In this document: positions 30,952 to 40,534 of the stretch, one piece after another | How positions within the stretch are numbered: position 1 is the stretch's first letter | Layout: each line of letters begins with the position of its first letter | Source of the DNA: an uncultured Prevotellaceae bacterium | GTDB lineage: Bacteria > Bacteroidota > Bacteroidia > Bacteroidales > Muribaculaceae | Direction: 5' to 3' | DNA: 64,000 nucleotides | Assembly: GCA_900318535.1 (NCBI GenBank) | Contig: ONKU01000003.1 | Coordinates: 62,001 to 126,000, forward strand | Notes under the pieces: model-generated | What the model saw: only the letters and a program-made list of their open reading frames with translations | Told to the model about the DNA's origin: nothing | The model's database searches: none | Made by a program: the position numbers and the translations under genes

Positions 30952-33285
30952 TCAGAACGGATATCCTACCGAGAAATGGAATTCGCTGTCACGCTTGAAG
31001 CGGGGGTGCAGCAGGGGCCAGTGCTCCTGGCCGCTTGCAGGATTGTGTGCTTTCATGCCCATATCGACACGCACCAGGAAATACTTGAAATCCAAGCGGA
31101 TGCCGGCACCGTAGGCCGCAGCAATCTGCTCGTAGAACTTGTTGAACTTGAACACGCCGCCCGGCTGGTCTTCATAGTTCTTGATGGTCCAGATGTTGCC
31201 CGCATCCATAAAAAGGCCCAACTCAACAACCCAGAAAAGCTTGGCCCTGTATTCCAGGTTGACGTCGAAGCGGATGTCACCGCACTGGTAGATGAATTTG
31301 CTCAGATTGTTGTTGCTGTCATAGCTGCCAGGACCCAGGGTGCGCACACCCCAGCCGCGCACACTGTTGGCACCGCCGCTGTAGAAGCGTTTCTCAAAGG
31401 GCAGCACGTCACTGTTGCCATAAGGGACAGCGACACCCGCACCCACGTGGAAAGCAACGCTCTGGCGGTGGTCAAAATAGTGGGTGAAGGAATAGTCGGC
31501 ATCGGCCTTGAAATATTGGGAGTAGCGGATGCCCATGGCCTTGTAGCTGCCGTCGGCATCGGCTTTCTGCCCCGTGAGGTGCGACAGGCCGTAGAGCAGG
31601 TTGCCTGCCGTCTCGGCATTGGCGCGGATGGTAAACACATTGCGCTGGAAACGCCCCATCTGCAAGACGTTCATCTCGGCCTTGTTGGTGCGGTAGAAGT
31701 TGTAACCCATGCGCATGATCAAGTGGTCCTGATAACTGTAGAACAGCAGCGGGTTGGTGATGCGCTTAAAGAATTCCTCGTTGTACTTGGGCACGCTGAT
31801 GACGCTCACATCCACCAGCGTGAGCGTGTGGGCCATGCGGCGGCTGCGCTCGGTCCACTGGTAGCGCCATGAACCGCCGGCGATGATGCGCGTGTACTCG
31901 GGGCGCGCTTGGTAGTCAAAGTTGACGGTGAAGGCCGTCGAAGCCTGTATCTTGCGCTTGAATGAACGCTTCAGGAACGGGAACATGAACTTGGGGAACG
32001 TCAGGCCCAACTCGGTGGAATACTCGCTGTAGTTGTTGTTGATCAAGCCGCTCAAGTTGCCCGAGATGCTCTCATAGGAAACCTTTGCCTTGGCGCTCAA
32101 GACCTCGGCGCCCTTGAAGATGTTGCGGTGCTCATAGTCCAACCCCACGCCAAATCCCAGGTCACCCTCGCTGTTGGTGCCCTCTAGCGATACCGACACG
32201 GTCTGCGACTTGTCGGGCGACAGCAGCACGTAGGCATCCACCATGAGCACACCGTCCACTTCGCCCAGCGGGCGCACGTCGATATTGATTTGTTTGAGGA
32301 TATTCAGGCGTCCCAGGGCACGGTAAGTGCGCGTGATGGCTTCGGCATTGTAGAGTTGTCCGGGCTCGATGTGGTTGCACTCGTCCAGCACGTCGTGGCG
32401 CAGGTAACGGTCCGGTCCCTCGATGATCTTGATGCCGCTGTGCAATGTCACCGTGTCGGCGCCCCAAAAGGCGTCGTGCATCTCCACCGGGTCATAGTCG
32501 GTGACATAGACCACGTCGCGCACGTAGAAAGGCTCGTGCTCGGTGTAGTAGGGCATGTGGTCATTGCGGTAGGGGTCGCGGCTGTTGAGCGTCAGGTCCA
32601 CGGCCTTGGAACCGGCTGCGGTGTCGGCCATGAAGGTGATGTATTCCTTGTTGAAGGCGTAGTAACCGTGGTTGCGCAGGTTCTCGGTAATGTTCTGGCG
32701 CCACTCGTCCAGGCGGTTGTAGTTCAGCAGGTCGCCCTCGTGGACGGTGAACCGGGCCGTGTCGGCCAGGATGATGTCGCGCAGGTCCTCATCGGGAATG
32801 TCATAGTCGATGGAGCGGATGAAATAGGGCTCTCCCAGGGTGATGTCGTAGTTGATCCGTGCCTTGCGCTTGGCACTGTCGGCTTCCACCTGATAAGTTA
32901 CGACATTGTTCATGAAACCCCGGTTGCTCAAAGCCATGTGCAGCTGGTCGGCGCTGGCCACGGTGAGCGCGCTGTCGTAGATGACAGGCGGCGTACCCAC
33001 GCGTTTGATCCAGCGGTTGAACCAGTTGGCGCTGTCCCTGCCGGCGATGTTATAGAGGGCCAGCTGCAGTTTCAGGCCTCCCAGCACGCGGTGGTTGGCA
33101 TTCTGGCGCAGGTAGTTGGCCAGTTGTGATGCCTCTACATCCTTGTGAGGGTCGGTAATGTTGATTTTGACCTTGTCAAGCAGCAATTTGCCTTGAGGCA
33201 CATGCTTGGTCGAGCTGCATGCAGTAGTCATCACCACCAGAACGATGATGATGACCGTCACCACAGTATGTAGCCATCTCTTCAA
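30952..33285 (-). CDS. tamL: TamL, lipidated Omp85-family outer-membrane assembly protein
   Basis: 777 residues. A lipoprotein signal with Cys23 (MTTACSST) replaces the ordinary signal of TamA. POTRA-like domains follow (about 30-330: LLLDKVKINI, PYFIRSIDYDI, FYVRDVVYV), then a 16-strand Omp85 barrel (about 360-777) with the conserved YSGGANSVRGWGVRTLGPG loop near residue 650 and a C-terminal aromatic VGYPF. In Bacteroidetes TamL pairs with TamB to insert outer-membrane proteins; no tamB is in this window. The start is TTG at 33285: an in-frame stop lies just upstream and the next in-frame ATG would remove the signal. Last gene of a five-gene operon. Confidence 0.9.
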   Translation of the reverse strand: MKRWLHTVVTVIIIVLVVMTTACSSTKHVPQGKLLLDKVKINITDPHKDVEASQLANYLRQNANHRVLGGLKLQLALYNIAGRDSANWFNRWIKRVGTPPVIYDSALTVASADQLHMALSNRGFMNNVVTYQVEADSAKRKARINYDITLGEPYFIRSIDYDIPDEDLRDIILADTARFTVHEGDLLNYNRLDEWRQNITENLRNHGYYAFNKEYITFMADTAAGSKAVDLTLNSRDPYRNDHMPYYTEHEPFYVRDVVYVTDYDPVEMHDAFWGADTVTLHSGIKIIEGPDRYLRHDVLDECNHIEPGQLYNAEAITRTYRALGRLNILKQINIDVRPLGEVDGVLMVDAYVLLSPDKSQTVSVSLEGTNSEGDLGFGVGLDYEHRNIFKGAEVLSAKAKVSYESISGNLSGLINNNYSEYSTELGLTFPKFMFPFLKRSFKRKIQASTAFTVNFDYQARPEYTRIIAGGSWRYQWTERSRRMAHTLTLVDVSVISVPKYNEEFFKRITNPLLFYSYQDHLIMRMGYNFYRTNKAEMNVLQMGRFQRNVFTIRANAETAGNLLYGLSHLTGQKADADGSYKAMGIRYSQYFKADADYSFTHYFDHRQSVAFHVGAGVAVPYGNSDVLPFEKRFYSGGANSVRGWGVRTLGPGSYDSNNNLSKFIYQCGDIRFDVNLEYRAKLFWVVELGLFMDAGNIWTIKNYEDQPGGVFKFNKFYEQIAAAYGAGIRLDFKYFLVRVDMGMKAHNPASGQEHWPLLHPRFKRDSEFHFSVGYPF

Positions 33286-33301
33286 ACCTAAAGCCTAAAG
33301 C

Positions 33302-34909
33302 CTACGATCTCTCCACAAAATTGCGCTGGGCCTTCTCGATGAGCAGGTCAAAGGCGCTTTCGCCATGCAGTGCCTTGAGGTTGATGGGCGACAGTTCGTC
33401 GAGTTCCAGTTTGTAGCGGCTGCCATAGCCCAGGTCAACGGCTTTTTGCAGGTATTCCATTGCCTTGTAATGGTCGCCACGCATTGCCATAAACACGGCG
33501 GCATAATAGAAGTTCTCGCCACCCGGCTGGTTGACGGCGGTGATCTGTTGGAGCCAGCGCAGGGCATCGTTGTCTCGTCCCAGCTCGCTCAGGCCGATGC
33601 CCTTCAGGTCATACACGTCGTCGCTGAGCCGCGTCATGGTGTTGTAGTCGTTCACGGCCAGGCGCAGGTTGTCCATGCGCTTGAGCGTCAAGGCGCGGGC
33701 CAGCAGCGCCTCGGCATTGCCGGGATCGTTGGCCACGGCGGCGTTGAGGTAACCCAGTGCGTCCTTGTCCTTGCCCTGTGCCGACAGCAAAGCGGCCTTG
33801 GTGAGGAGCATGGGCACATATTGGGGTGCGAAAGCCGAGCAGCGGTTCAGGACCTCCATGGCGTTGTCAAAGTGGCCGCCCTCGCCAGCGTAATACTCGG
33901 CAAGTGCCTTCGTCACGTAATATTCGGGTTGTGACGGGTCGCGGTTCAGTGCCTGGTCGGCGACGGCGAGAGCCTCGTCAAAGCGTCCCAGCTCCAGCAG
34001 GCATTTAGCCTGGTTGTAATACACCGTGGGGCTGTCATACAAGCCGAAACGCTTGATATAGTTCAGGTCGCGCAGGGCTTGGCCGTAACGGCAGTGGTCG
34101 ATGGCGATGTTGGCGCGCAGGTAACGGTACATGCCGCCTTGGTCGGCGCTCATGTCGGCCATGTCGGCCAGTGAGTTCATCACATTGTCGTAGTGGGTGT
34201 CGCTCAGGTCAAACAGGCTCTGAACGGCATTGCCGCCATCGCCCACGCCAATGCCCTTGATCAGGTCCTTGACGGCGGCATCGACATTACCCTGGCGGGT
34301 GAGGATGTCGGCGCGGTTGATATAGACCTGAGGCTCGACGCGGAAGAGTTCAACAGCCTTGTCCACGTGCTCCAGGGCCGCTTTGGCATTGCCGCGCGCC
34401 TGTTCCACCTGTGCCAGGCCGTACATCGCGTCATAGTTCATCGACTCGGCACGCAGGATGGTCTTGAAGGCCTTTTCGGCGGCATTGAGGTTGCCGGCCT
34501 TGAGGTTGGCCTTGGCGATCAGGTCGGTGCAGGCCAGTGATTTGGGCTGCAGTTCCTGGGCCAGACGCAGGTCGGCCAATTCGCTCGTGTAGTCGTGGCG
34601 AGCGTCGCTGATGCGTGCGCGCAGGATGTATTCGTCAAAACGCAGGTCTTTGTCGGTCTTGGGCGTGAGCAGCATCGCCTGGTTCACGTCGGCGATAGCA
34701 GCACTGTACTCACCGTTGTAGTAGTGCTGATGAGCCCTGGCAAACAGCGTGTTATAGTCGTTGGGGTCCTTAGCGAGCTGATCGTCGTAGACTTTCATCA
34801 CCGCATCGGTGATTTTGTCCCTGAGCAGAGCGTCACTGCCTTGAGCCACAGATGCCATCGCCCACGAGGCGGCGATGAGCATCAGGAGGAACTGTCGGAT
34901 ATGAGTCAT
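33302..34909 (-). CDS. Secreted tetratricopeptide-repeat protein
   Basis: 535 residues: signal peptide (1-23, ending SVAQ) followed by about a dozen TPR helix pairs. Recurring forms include YNTLFARAHQHYYNGEYSAA, YDAMYGLAQVEQARGNAKAA, VYYNQAKCLLELGRFDEAL and FYYAAVFMAMRGDHYKAM. There is no enzymatic domain. TPR proteins scaffold envelope complexes; the stop lies only 16 bases before the tamL start, which suggests a link with outer-membrane assembly, though kdsA on the other side makes operon convenience equally possible. The repeat assignment is firm, the role unknown. Confidence 0.88.
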   Translation of the reverse strand: MTHIRQFLLMLIAASWAMASVAQGSDALLRDKITDAVMKVYDDQLAKDPNDYNTLFARAHQHYYNGEYSAAIADVNQAMLLTPKTDKDLRFDEYILRARISDARHDYTSELADLRLAQELQPKSLACTDLIAKANLKAGNLNAAEKAFKTILRAESMNYDAMYGLAQVEQARGNAKAALEHVDKAVELFRVEPQVYINRADILTRQGNVDAAVKDLIKGIGVGDGGNAVQSLFDLSDTHYDNVMNSLADMADMSADQGGMYRYLRANIAIDHCRYGQALRDLNYIKRFGLYDSPTVYYNQAKCLLELGRFDEALAVADQALNRDPSQPEYYVTKALAEYYAGEGGHFDNAMEVLNRCSAFAPQYVPMLLTKAALLSAQGKDKDALGYLNAAVANDPGNAEALLARALTLKRMDNLRLAVNDYNTMTRLSDDVYDLKGIGLSELGRDNDALRWLQQITAVNQPGGENFYYAAVFMAMRGDHYKAMEYLQKAVDLGYGSRYKLELDELSPINLKALHGESAFDLLIEKAQRNFVERS

Positions 34910-34937
34910 AATTCTGATGATTGTTAATCGGTCTCGG

Positions 34938-35759
34938 TTACAGTTTGTTGTCTATCTTGTTGATGGTTTCGCGCAGTTGGGTCAGGCGGGTGAGCAGGCC
35001 ATCGAGCAGGTCCAGACGCAGCATGTTGGCGCCGTCGCTCTTGGCCACTGCGGGATTCTGATGCGTTTCCAGGAACAGGCCGTCGGCACCGGCAGCAATG
35101 GCGGCACGTGCCATGGTCTCAATGAGTTCGGGACGTCCGCCCGTCACTCCGCCGCCCTGGTTGGGCTGCTGCAGCGAGTGGGTGACATCGACGATGACAG
35201 GGGCAAATGCCTGCATCACGGGCACACCGCGGAAATCGACTACCAGGTCCTGATAGCCGAACGTGGTGCCGCGCTCGGTGATGGCAACATCGTCGTTGCC
35301 GGCGTCACGCACCTTCTGTACGGCAAAGCGCATCGACTCGGGAGCCAGGAACTGCCCCTTCTTGATGTTCACCATGCGGCCCGTGTGGGCGGCAGCGACC
35401 AGCAATTCGGTCTGGCGGCACAGGAAAGCGGGAATCTGCAGCACGTCAACATATTCGGCGGCGATATCGGCCTCGACGGGCTCATGGATGTCGGTCACTA
35501 CGGGGATATTAAACGTTTCGCCCACCTTGCGCAGGATGCGCAGCGCCTTCTCGTCACCGATGCCGGTGAACGAATCCATGCGCGAGCGGTTGGCTTTGCG
35601 GTAACTGCCCTTGAACACGTAGGGGATGTTGAGTGCCTGGGTGATCTTCATCGCCTTCTCGGCAATGTCCAATGCCATCTCCTCGCCCTCGATCACACAG
35701 GGACCGGCCAGCAGGAAGAAGTTGTGTGTTGGCGATGCCAATAATTCTTTTATCATCAT
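34938..35759 (-). CDS. kdsA: 3-deoxy-D-manno-octulosonate 8-phosphate synthase KdsA
   Basis: 273 residues, cytoplasmic. It condenses arabinose-5-phosphate with phosphoenolpyruvate to make KDO-8-P for the lipopolysaccharide core. Family motifs are present along the whole length: LLAGPCVIE, YVFKGSYRKANRSR, VVTDIHEP, VDVLQIPAFLCRQT, NIKKGQF, ITERGTTFGY, VVDFRGVPVM and the late LFLETHQNP. Normal length. It lies between rsmE and the TPR gene with short gaps. A second ATG directly follows the first. Confidence 0.97.
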   Translation of the reverse strand: MMIKELLASPTHNFFLLAGPCVIEGEEMALDIAEKAMKITQALNIPYVFKGSYRKANRSRMDSFTGIGDEKALRILRKVGETFNIPVVTDIHEPVEADIAAEYVDVLQIPAFLCRQTELLVAAAHTGRMVNIKKGQFLAPESMRFAVQKVRDAGNDDVAITERGTTFGYQDLVVDFRGVPVMQAFAPVIVDVTHSLQQPNQGGGVTGGRPELIETMARAAIAAGADGLFLETHQNPAVAKSDGANMLRLDLLDGLLTRLTQLRETINKIDNKL

Positions 35760-35779
35760 TTTGTCTTAAACTTTATACC

Positions 35780-36508
35780 TTAAACGTTAAACTTCGCGCT
35801 TTGATCCAGAGCGTGAATGGCAGCTACCGCCATCAGGCCGGCGGTCTCGGTGCGCAGGCGGCTCTCGCCCAGGGTCACAGGGATAAATCCTGCTGTCGTG
35901 GCGGCCTGCACCTCGTCGGGACTGAAGTCGCCCTCGGGCCCGATAAGCACCATCACGTCGCTGCCTGGCCTGTAAACGTCGGCCAGCGTGCGCCGCTGCT
36001 CCCGAGGCAGCAGCGCGTCGCAATAGGCGATGCAGCGTGTGCCCTCAAAAGGCTCGGCCACAACCTGATCCAGCGGCGTCATCTCGTCCAGTTGGGGTAG
36101 GGTGGCCTTGAGTGACTGCTTCATGGCGGCGACCATGATTTTTTTGAGCCGCTCGGTCTTCAGCACCGTGCGCTCGCTGTTATGGCAACGAAGCGGGATG
36201 ATGCGGTCAATGCCCATTTCGACGCATTTCTCGACCAGCCACTCGATGCGGTCCAGGTTCTTGGTGGGCGCGATGGCCAGCACAATCCGGTGTCCCCAGT
36301 GCGGGGTCTGCACCTCCTTGTCGAGCACCTCGATGGCGCACCGTTTGGGATGCGCCATCGTGATGCGGCAAGTGTATAGGGTTCCGTTCCCGTCCACCAC
36401 CTCGATGGTGTCGCCCTCGGCCATGCGCATCACGCGCACGCAGTGCTTGGAGTCCTCCTCGCCCAGCGTCAACGTGTCGGCTATGTCAGGACAATAGAAA
36501 CGGTGCAT
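35780..36508 (-). CDS. rsmE: 16S rRNA (uracil-1498-N3)-methyltransferase RsmE
   Basis: 242 residues. SPOUT-class SAM-dependent methyltransferase modifying U1498 of 16S rRNA. An N-terminal PUA-like domain (MHRFYCP... KHCVRVMRM) is followed by the knotted catalytic domain with IAPTKNLDRIEWLVEKCVEMGI, the conserved CHNSER region, VLIGPEGDFSPDEV and LGESRLRTETAGLMAVAAIH. Normal family length. It is co-directional with kdsA, 20 bases apart, with an A/T-rich TTAAACTT-type spacer. Confidence 0.96.
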   Translation of the reverse strand: MHRFYCPDIADTLTLGEEDSKHCVRVMRMAEGDTIEVVDGNGTLYTCRITMAHPKRCAIEVLDKEVQTPHWGHRIVLAIAPTKNLDRIEWLVEKCVEMGIDRIIPLRCHNSERTVLKTERLKKIMVAAMKQSLKATLPQLDEMTPLDQVVAEPFEGTRCIAYCDALLPREQRRTLADVYRPGSDVMVLIGPEGDFSPDEVQAATTAGFIPVTLGESRLRTETAGLMAVAAIHALDQSAKFNV

Positions 36509-36562
36509 TTTTACTCAGTAGTTAGGTTTTTCGTGTGCCGTGGCCATGCCGCGGCAGGAATG

Positions 36563-37888
36563 TCATTTCTTGTCTTCGCGAACATGCTTGTACTTGAACA
36601 GGAACATGAACGACACGGCTACTACCAGGGCAAAGCCAGCGAAGATAAACCATGCGGTGCTCCAGCTCGTGGGAGTGTTGCCCACCAGGAAGCCGTCCTC
36701 GGTCCAGTGGCACAGGCTGTTGACAATAGCACCGGCAGCCAGCGTACCGATGGTGGCACCCAAGCCGTTGGTCATCAGCATGAACAGACCCTGAGCCGAT
36801 GCCTTGACGTCGGGAGCGCACTCCTTGTCGACAAAGATGCCGCCCGAGACGTTGAAGAAGTCAAATGCAACGCCGTAAACCAGGCACGACAGCACAATCA
36901 GAATCACACCAGGGAAGGCGGGGTTGCCAGCACCGAAGAAGCCGAACCTCAATACCCAGGCGAACATGGCGATCAGCATCACCACCTTGATGCCGTAGCG
37001 TTTCAGGAAGAACGGAATCAGCAGGATGCACAGTGCCTCGGCAATCTGCGACAGTGATACAAGCATGGTGGCGTTGTTGGCGCCGAAGGTGTCGGCCATC
37101 GCGGGATCGCTCTTGAAGTGGGTCAGGTAGGGAGTGGCAAAACCGTTGGTCACCTGCAGCGACATACCCAGCATAGCCGAGAAGATGAAGAACATCGCCA
37201 TCTTTTTGGTTTTGAACAGCTTAAAGGCGCTCAAGCCCAGCTGCTCGGCCAGCGACTGCGATTGCTTCTTCACCAGCTTGCACTCGGGCAGGGAGAAGCA
37301 GTACAGGAACAGTACCAAGCTCAGCAGGCCCGATACCATGAACTGCATGTAGGTGTACTGGAACTTGTTGGCGTTCTCGCCCAGGGTGAAACCGAAATTG
37401 CCGCCATCGAGGAAAGCGCAGTTGACAAACCACATCGTGCAGATGAAGCCGATGGTGCCGAACACGCGGATGGGCGGGAAGTCCTTCTCGGTATCCATGC
37501 CGTTATCCTTAAGGATGGTGAACGCAGCGGTGTTGGACAGGGCCAGCGTCGGCATGTAGAAGGCTACACTCAGCGTATAGATGGTGATGAACGCTACCTT
37601 GTCGGGCATGGGGTTGGTCATGCCCATGTAGGCCAGGGCAAGCATTGCCATACCGGCAATCAGGTGGCAGATGCCCAGCAGGCGCTGCGGCTGGATGTAC
37701 TTGTCGGCAACAATACCCATCAGCGTGGGCATGAAAATCGACACGATACCCTGGATGGCATAGAACCACGAAATCTCGGCACCCATGCCGGCACGTCCCA
37801 GATAGTTGCCCATGCAGGTCAGGTAGGCGCCCCACACGGCGAACTCCAGGAAATTCATCACAATGAGTCTAAATTTCAAATTCTTCAT
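36563..37888 (-). CDS. MFS permease, NupG/nucleoside:H+ symporter-like
   Basis: 441-residue inner-membrane protein with 12 predicted helices. The start MKNLKFRLIVMNFLEFAVWGAYLTCMGNYLG and the QGIVSIFMPTLMGIVADKYI segment match the nucleoside:proton symporter (NupG/XapB-like) branch of the MFS as it occurs in Bacteroidetes. The lysine-rich C-terminus (YKHVREDKK) is cytoplasmic. It is the first gene of the operon MFS, rsmE, kdsA, TPR, tamL, with a -7 box 30 bases upstream. The actual substrate could be a nucleoside or a sugar. Confidence 0.8.
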   Translation of the reverse strand: MKNLKFRLIVMNFLEFAVWGAYLTCMGNYLGRAGMGAEISWFYAIQGIVSIFMPTLMGIVADKYIQPQRLLGICHLIAGMAMLALAYMGMTNPMPDKVAFITIYTLSVAFYMPTLALSNTAAFTILKDNGMDTEKDFPPIRVFGTIGFICTMWFVNCAFLDGGNFGFTLGENANKFQYTYMQFMVSGLLSLVLFLYCFSLPECKLVKKQSQSLAEQLGLSAFKLFKTKKMAMFFIFSAMLGMSLQVTNGFATPYLTHFKSDPAMADTFGANNATMLVSLSQIAEALCILLIPFFLKRYGIKVVMLIAMFAWVLRFGFFGAGNPAFPGVILIVLSCLVYGVAFDFFNVSGGIFVDKECAPDVKASAQGLFMLMTNGLGATIGTLAAGAIVNSLCHWTEDGFLVGNTPTSWSTAWFIFAGFALVVAVSFMFLFKYKHVREDKK

Positions 37889-37917
37889 AAGATATCCTAT
37901 TATTAATGTTTAATCTG

Positions 37918-37925
37918 CAAAGATA
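37918..37925 (-). promoter_or_regulatory. -7 promoter box for the permease/rsmE/kdsA/tamL operon
   Basis: TATCTTTG on the minus strand, 29 bases before the ATG at 37888. A second TATCTTTG at 38000-38007 lies 82 bases further upstream and could be an additional start. Confidence 0.55.
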
Positions 37926-38022
37926 GTGCAAGCCGAGCACAGAACAAAAAGAAATTATTCTTTTTTTGTGTTGAGGCGCAGCCTACGTTGGCCGTGAGGC
38001 AAAGATAGTAAAAAAACGGCGA

Positions 38023-38619
38023 TTATTCGCCGCTTTGCTGCGCATTAGTTTTCTGTGCGATGATTTTTTGGATTTTGGCGGCGCGTTCATACTCCTCCTT
38101 GTCCACATAGTGCTGCATGCGTCGTTCCAGTTTCTCGACGGGCAAATCCTCGAGGCGGACGGGCTTCTGGGGCTTGTAGTTGCCGTCGCGGCGCCACTCA
38201 TAGCTGGTGAGCTCCATCACGTCAGGCGTGGTGTAGATGGGTGCTCCTGTGCGCAGTGCGATGGCGATGGCATCGCTCGTGCGCGAGTCCACATCAATCT
38301 CGGTCGTGCCGTTGGACACGTGTAGCATCGCCGCAAACACGCCGTCCTTGAAGCTGTAGATGGTGACGCGCCGCAACTCGATGCCGTAAGCATGGAACAT
38401 GCTCACGAACAGGTCGTGGGTCAGTGGGCGCGAGGGCATCACCTGCTCTAGGTTCACGGCGATGGACTGGGCCTCGGCAGCGCCGACAACGATGGGGATG
38501 CGACGGGCCTTATCGGGGGTGCTGTCAGCATTCTCTAGCAGCAGGGCGTAGGCACCGGGCTGCACCTCGCTACGGGTGATGCCCAGCACTTTCAACGCTA
38601 TCAAATTCTGGTTTTCCAT
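38023..38619 (-). CDS. DUF151 bifunctional-nuclease-family protein with UvrB/C-like tail
   Basis: 198 residues, cytoplasmic. The DUF151 domain (about 5-140) shows RRIPIVVGAAEAQSIAV, LTHDLFVSMFHAYG and the DSRTSDAIAIALRTGAPIY block typical of the family whose few studied members cut DNA or RNA. A short UvrB/UvrC-like helical motif follows (EKLERRMQHYVDKEEYERAAKIQ). Start set at the ATG ending at 38619; the earlier in-frame codon is TTG. Single gene with a -7 box 24 bases upstream. Function in Bacteroidetes is not established. Confidence 0.88.
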   Translation of the reverse strand: MENQNLIALKVLGITRSEVQPGAYALLLENADSTPDKARRIPIVVGAAEAQSIAVNLEQVMPSRPLTHDLFVSMFHAYGIELRRVTIYSFKDGVFAAMLHVSNGTTEIDVDSRTSDAIAIALRTGAPIYTTPDVMELTSYEWRRDGNYKPQKPVRLEDLPVEKLERRMQHYVDKEEYERAAKIQKIIAQKTNAQQSGE

Positions 38620-38642
38620 TTCCAAATACTTCTAACTGCTTG

Positions 38643-38650
38643 CAAAAATA
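38643..38650 (-). promoter_or_regulatory. -7 promoter box for the DUF151 gene
   Basis: TATTTTTG on the minus strand, 23 bases before the ATG at 38619. Confidence 0.45.
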
Positions 38651-38708
38651 GCGAGAATTCCCGACTGTACCAAGCATTGTAAATAACTTTCGGGGTTCGA
38701 GGGGCTTT

Positions 38709-40511
38709 TCACGGTTTTTGGGAGACCAGACGGTCATAATCCAGCCCGTCATAGATGAGTCTCTTGGCGGGGTGATAAGCGGGATGCAGCACGTTGCGGG
38801 TGCTGTCATTCCATGGGCTGTCCACCATACCCAGCCACAGCATCATCTGTCCCAGATTGTCGCTCATGAAAGGACGGCCAGCGGCGCGGGCGATGGCTTC
38901 GGCACGGTCGGGATGGCGTTGCTTGTAAATGGGTGAACACCAAATTGTTAGTGGTATTCCGTTCTCGTAGCGCACCATCTGGGCCGTCTTTTGTGGGTTG
39001 TGGTCGCGCTCCATGAAGTCGCGGTAGTCATACACCTCCTCGCCATGGTCACTCAGCATGACAACAACGGCGTCACGGTCGCGGTAATGGTCGATGATGC
39101 TGGCCAGCACGGCGTCGTTGTAACGGGTGACGCGGGCGTAATCCAGCATGATGCCTCGGCGGCGTGAGTCAATATAGGGGGCTGCGGCGGCAGGCACGTC
39201 AGCGGGCGTCCACACTTCCCATTCAGGCGTGTGGGGATAGCGTGAGCCATAGTCGGTGTGCTGGCCCATCAGGTGGAAAATCACGAGCCGGCGGGCGGCA
39301 GGCTTCCACTGGCTGTAGTATTGCGTTACCAGGTCACCGTCAAACTCGCACACGGTGTCGTTGACGGCATGATAGACCTGCTGCACGATTTCGGGCGCGA
39401 ACAGGAACGAGTTGAGCGATGCGGCAAACGTCTCGCCCACCATGAAGTTGCGCTGGTTGTCCCACAGGTCGATTTGCCAGCCTGCCCGTCGCATGACAGC
39501 GGGCCACATGGGCCGTTCATGCCATTTCTCGCCATGCCCTATGCTGTTCAGGCTGAGCATATTCTGGATAGTGACGCTGGTCAGGTTATAGGGGGCGATG
39601 GCGTCGGTGAATACGGTGAGCAGGCCCTTGTCGCGCTCGGCAGCCATCAGCGGGGACGTTTCCAGCGGATAGCCATACAGGCTCGAATGCCACTTGTTGT
39701 AGCTCTCGCCGATGACCAGCACCATTTCCAGCGAGTCGGTTCCACAGGCGGCCTGGCCCGTGGTGGCTTCTTTGACTGCAAGGTCGATGGCCTTGCGCGT
39801 CTCTTGGCGCTGGAATTTCAGGGTCAAGAGCGAAGAATGCAGTGTTGAAAACACGTCGTTGCTGTGGTAGCGGGTCTCGGCCATCTCCAACTCATACAGA
39901 TTGTGGTAGGGCATTACCAGCTTGTGGCCCAGCCAGATGCCTTGAAGGAACATCGCTGCCAATAGCGCGGCCGTTAGCACCGTCGTAACAGGACGCGACA
40001 GGAAGTTGGCGACAGGGCGGCGCTTGGCTTCGGCAATCAGCACCAGGACCAGGGTGAATCCTGCAATCATCAGCGCACGAATAGTGCCGGGAGCGCCAAT
40101 CCAGGCACGCAGGAACTCACTGCTCTCGCCACGGTTGGTCTCGGCGAGCAGTTGGAGCACTTCGGGCGTATAGGACGTATGGAAGTTGCGCATTAGGAAC
40201 AGGGCAACTACCCATTGGATGAACAACACGATGTAAATCAGCGTCTTGACCACCTTGCGATGTGGCAATTTGGTGACCAGCCACACGACCAGCGTGGCCA
40301 CAACGGCCACCACGCTCATGTTGCTCAACATTCCCACAAACAGGCCTCCTGGCAGCTCATGGAGCCACCGCCAGTGGTATTCCATGCTTTGCCACGTCTG
40401 CGGTATCAGCGTCAGCAGCATGGTGAGCCACAACGGCCACTCCTGGACCACGGGCCAGACAAGGGCGCGCAGTGTTGACAGGATTCTGTTGTCGCTTGGG
40501 TTGGCGTTCAT
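38709..40511 (-). CDS. Phosphoethanolamine transferase (EptA/CptA-like)
   Basis: 600 residues. Five hydrophobic helices in the first 225 residues anchor it in the inner membrane; a periplasmic sulfatase-fold domain (about 280-560) follows, with VLVIGESYNKWHSSLYGYPLETSP, the nucleophile region NLTSVTIQNML, LMGQHTDYGSRYP, and the metal ligand motif LSDHGEEVYD. Such enzymes move phosphoethanolamine from phosphatidylethanolamine to lipid A or core sugars, altering surface charge and peptide resistance. The start is the ATG at 40511; the extra N-terminal codons upstream overlap nothing recognisable. It follows mnmA by 23 bases. Confidence 0.9.
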   Translation of the reverse strand: MNANPSDNRILSTLRALVWPVVQEWPLWLTMLLTLIPQTWQSMEYHWRWLHELPGGLFVGMLSNMSVVAVVATLVVWLVTKLPHRKVVKTLIYIVLFIQWVVALFLMRNFHTSYTPEVLQLLAETNRGESSEFLRAWIGAPGTIRALMIAGFTLVLVLIAEAKRRPVANFLSRPVTTVLTAALLAAMFLQGIWLGHKLVMPYHNLYELEMAETRYHSNDVFSTLHSSLLTLKFQRQETRKAIDLAVKEATTGQAACGTDSLEMVLVIGESYNKWHSSLYGYPLETSPLMAAERDKGLLTVFTDAIAPYNLTSVTIQNMLSLNSIGHGEKWHERPMWPAVMRRAGWQIDLWDNQRNFMVGETFAASLNSFLFAPEIVQQVYHAVNDTVCEFDGDLVTQYYSQWKPAARRLVIFHLMGQHTDYGSRYPHTPEWEVWTPADVPAAAAPYIDSRRRGIMLDYARVTRYNDAVLASIIDHYRDRDAVVVMLSDHGEEVYDYRDFMERDHNPQKTAQMVRYENGIPLTIWCSPIYKQRHPDRAEAIARAAGRPFMSDNLGQMMLWLGMVDSPWNDSTRNVLHPAYHPAKRLIYDGLDYDRLVSQKP

Positions 40512-40534
40512 GGCGTGGAGACAGAGAAAAACGG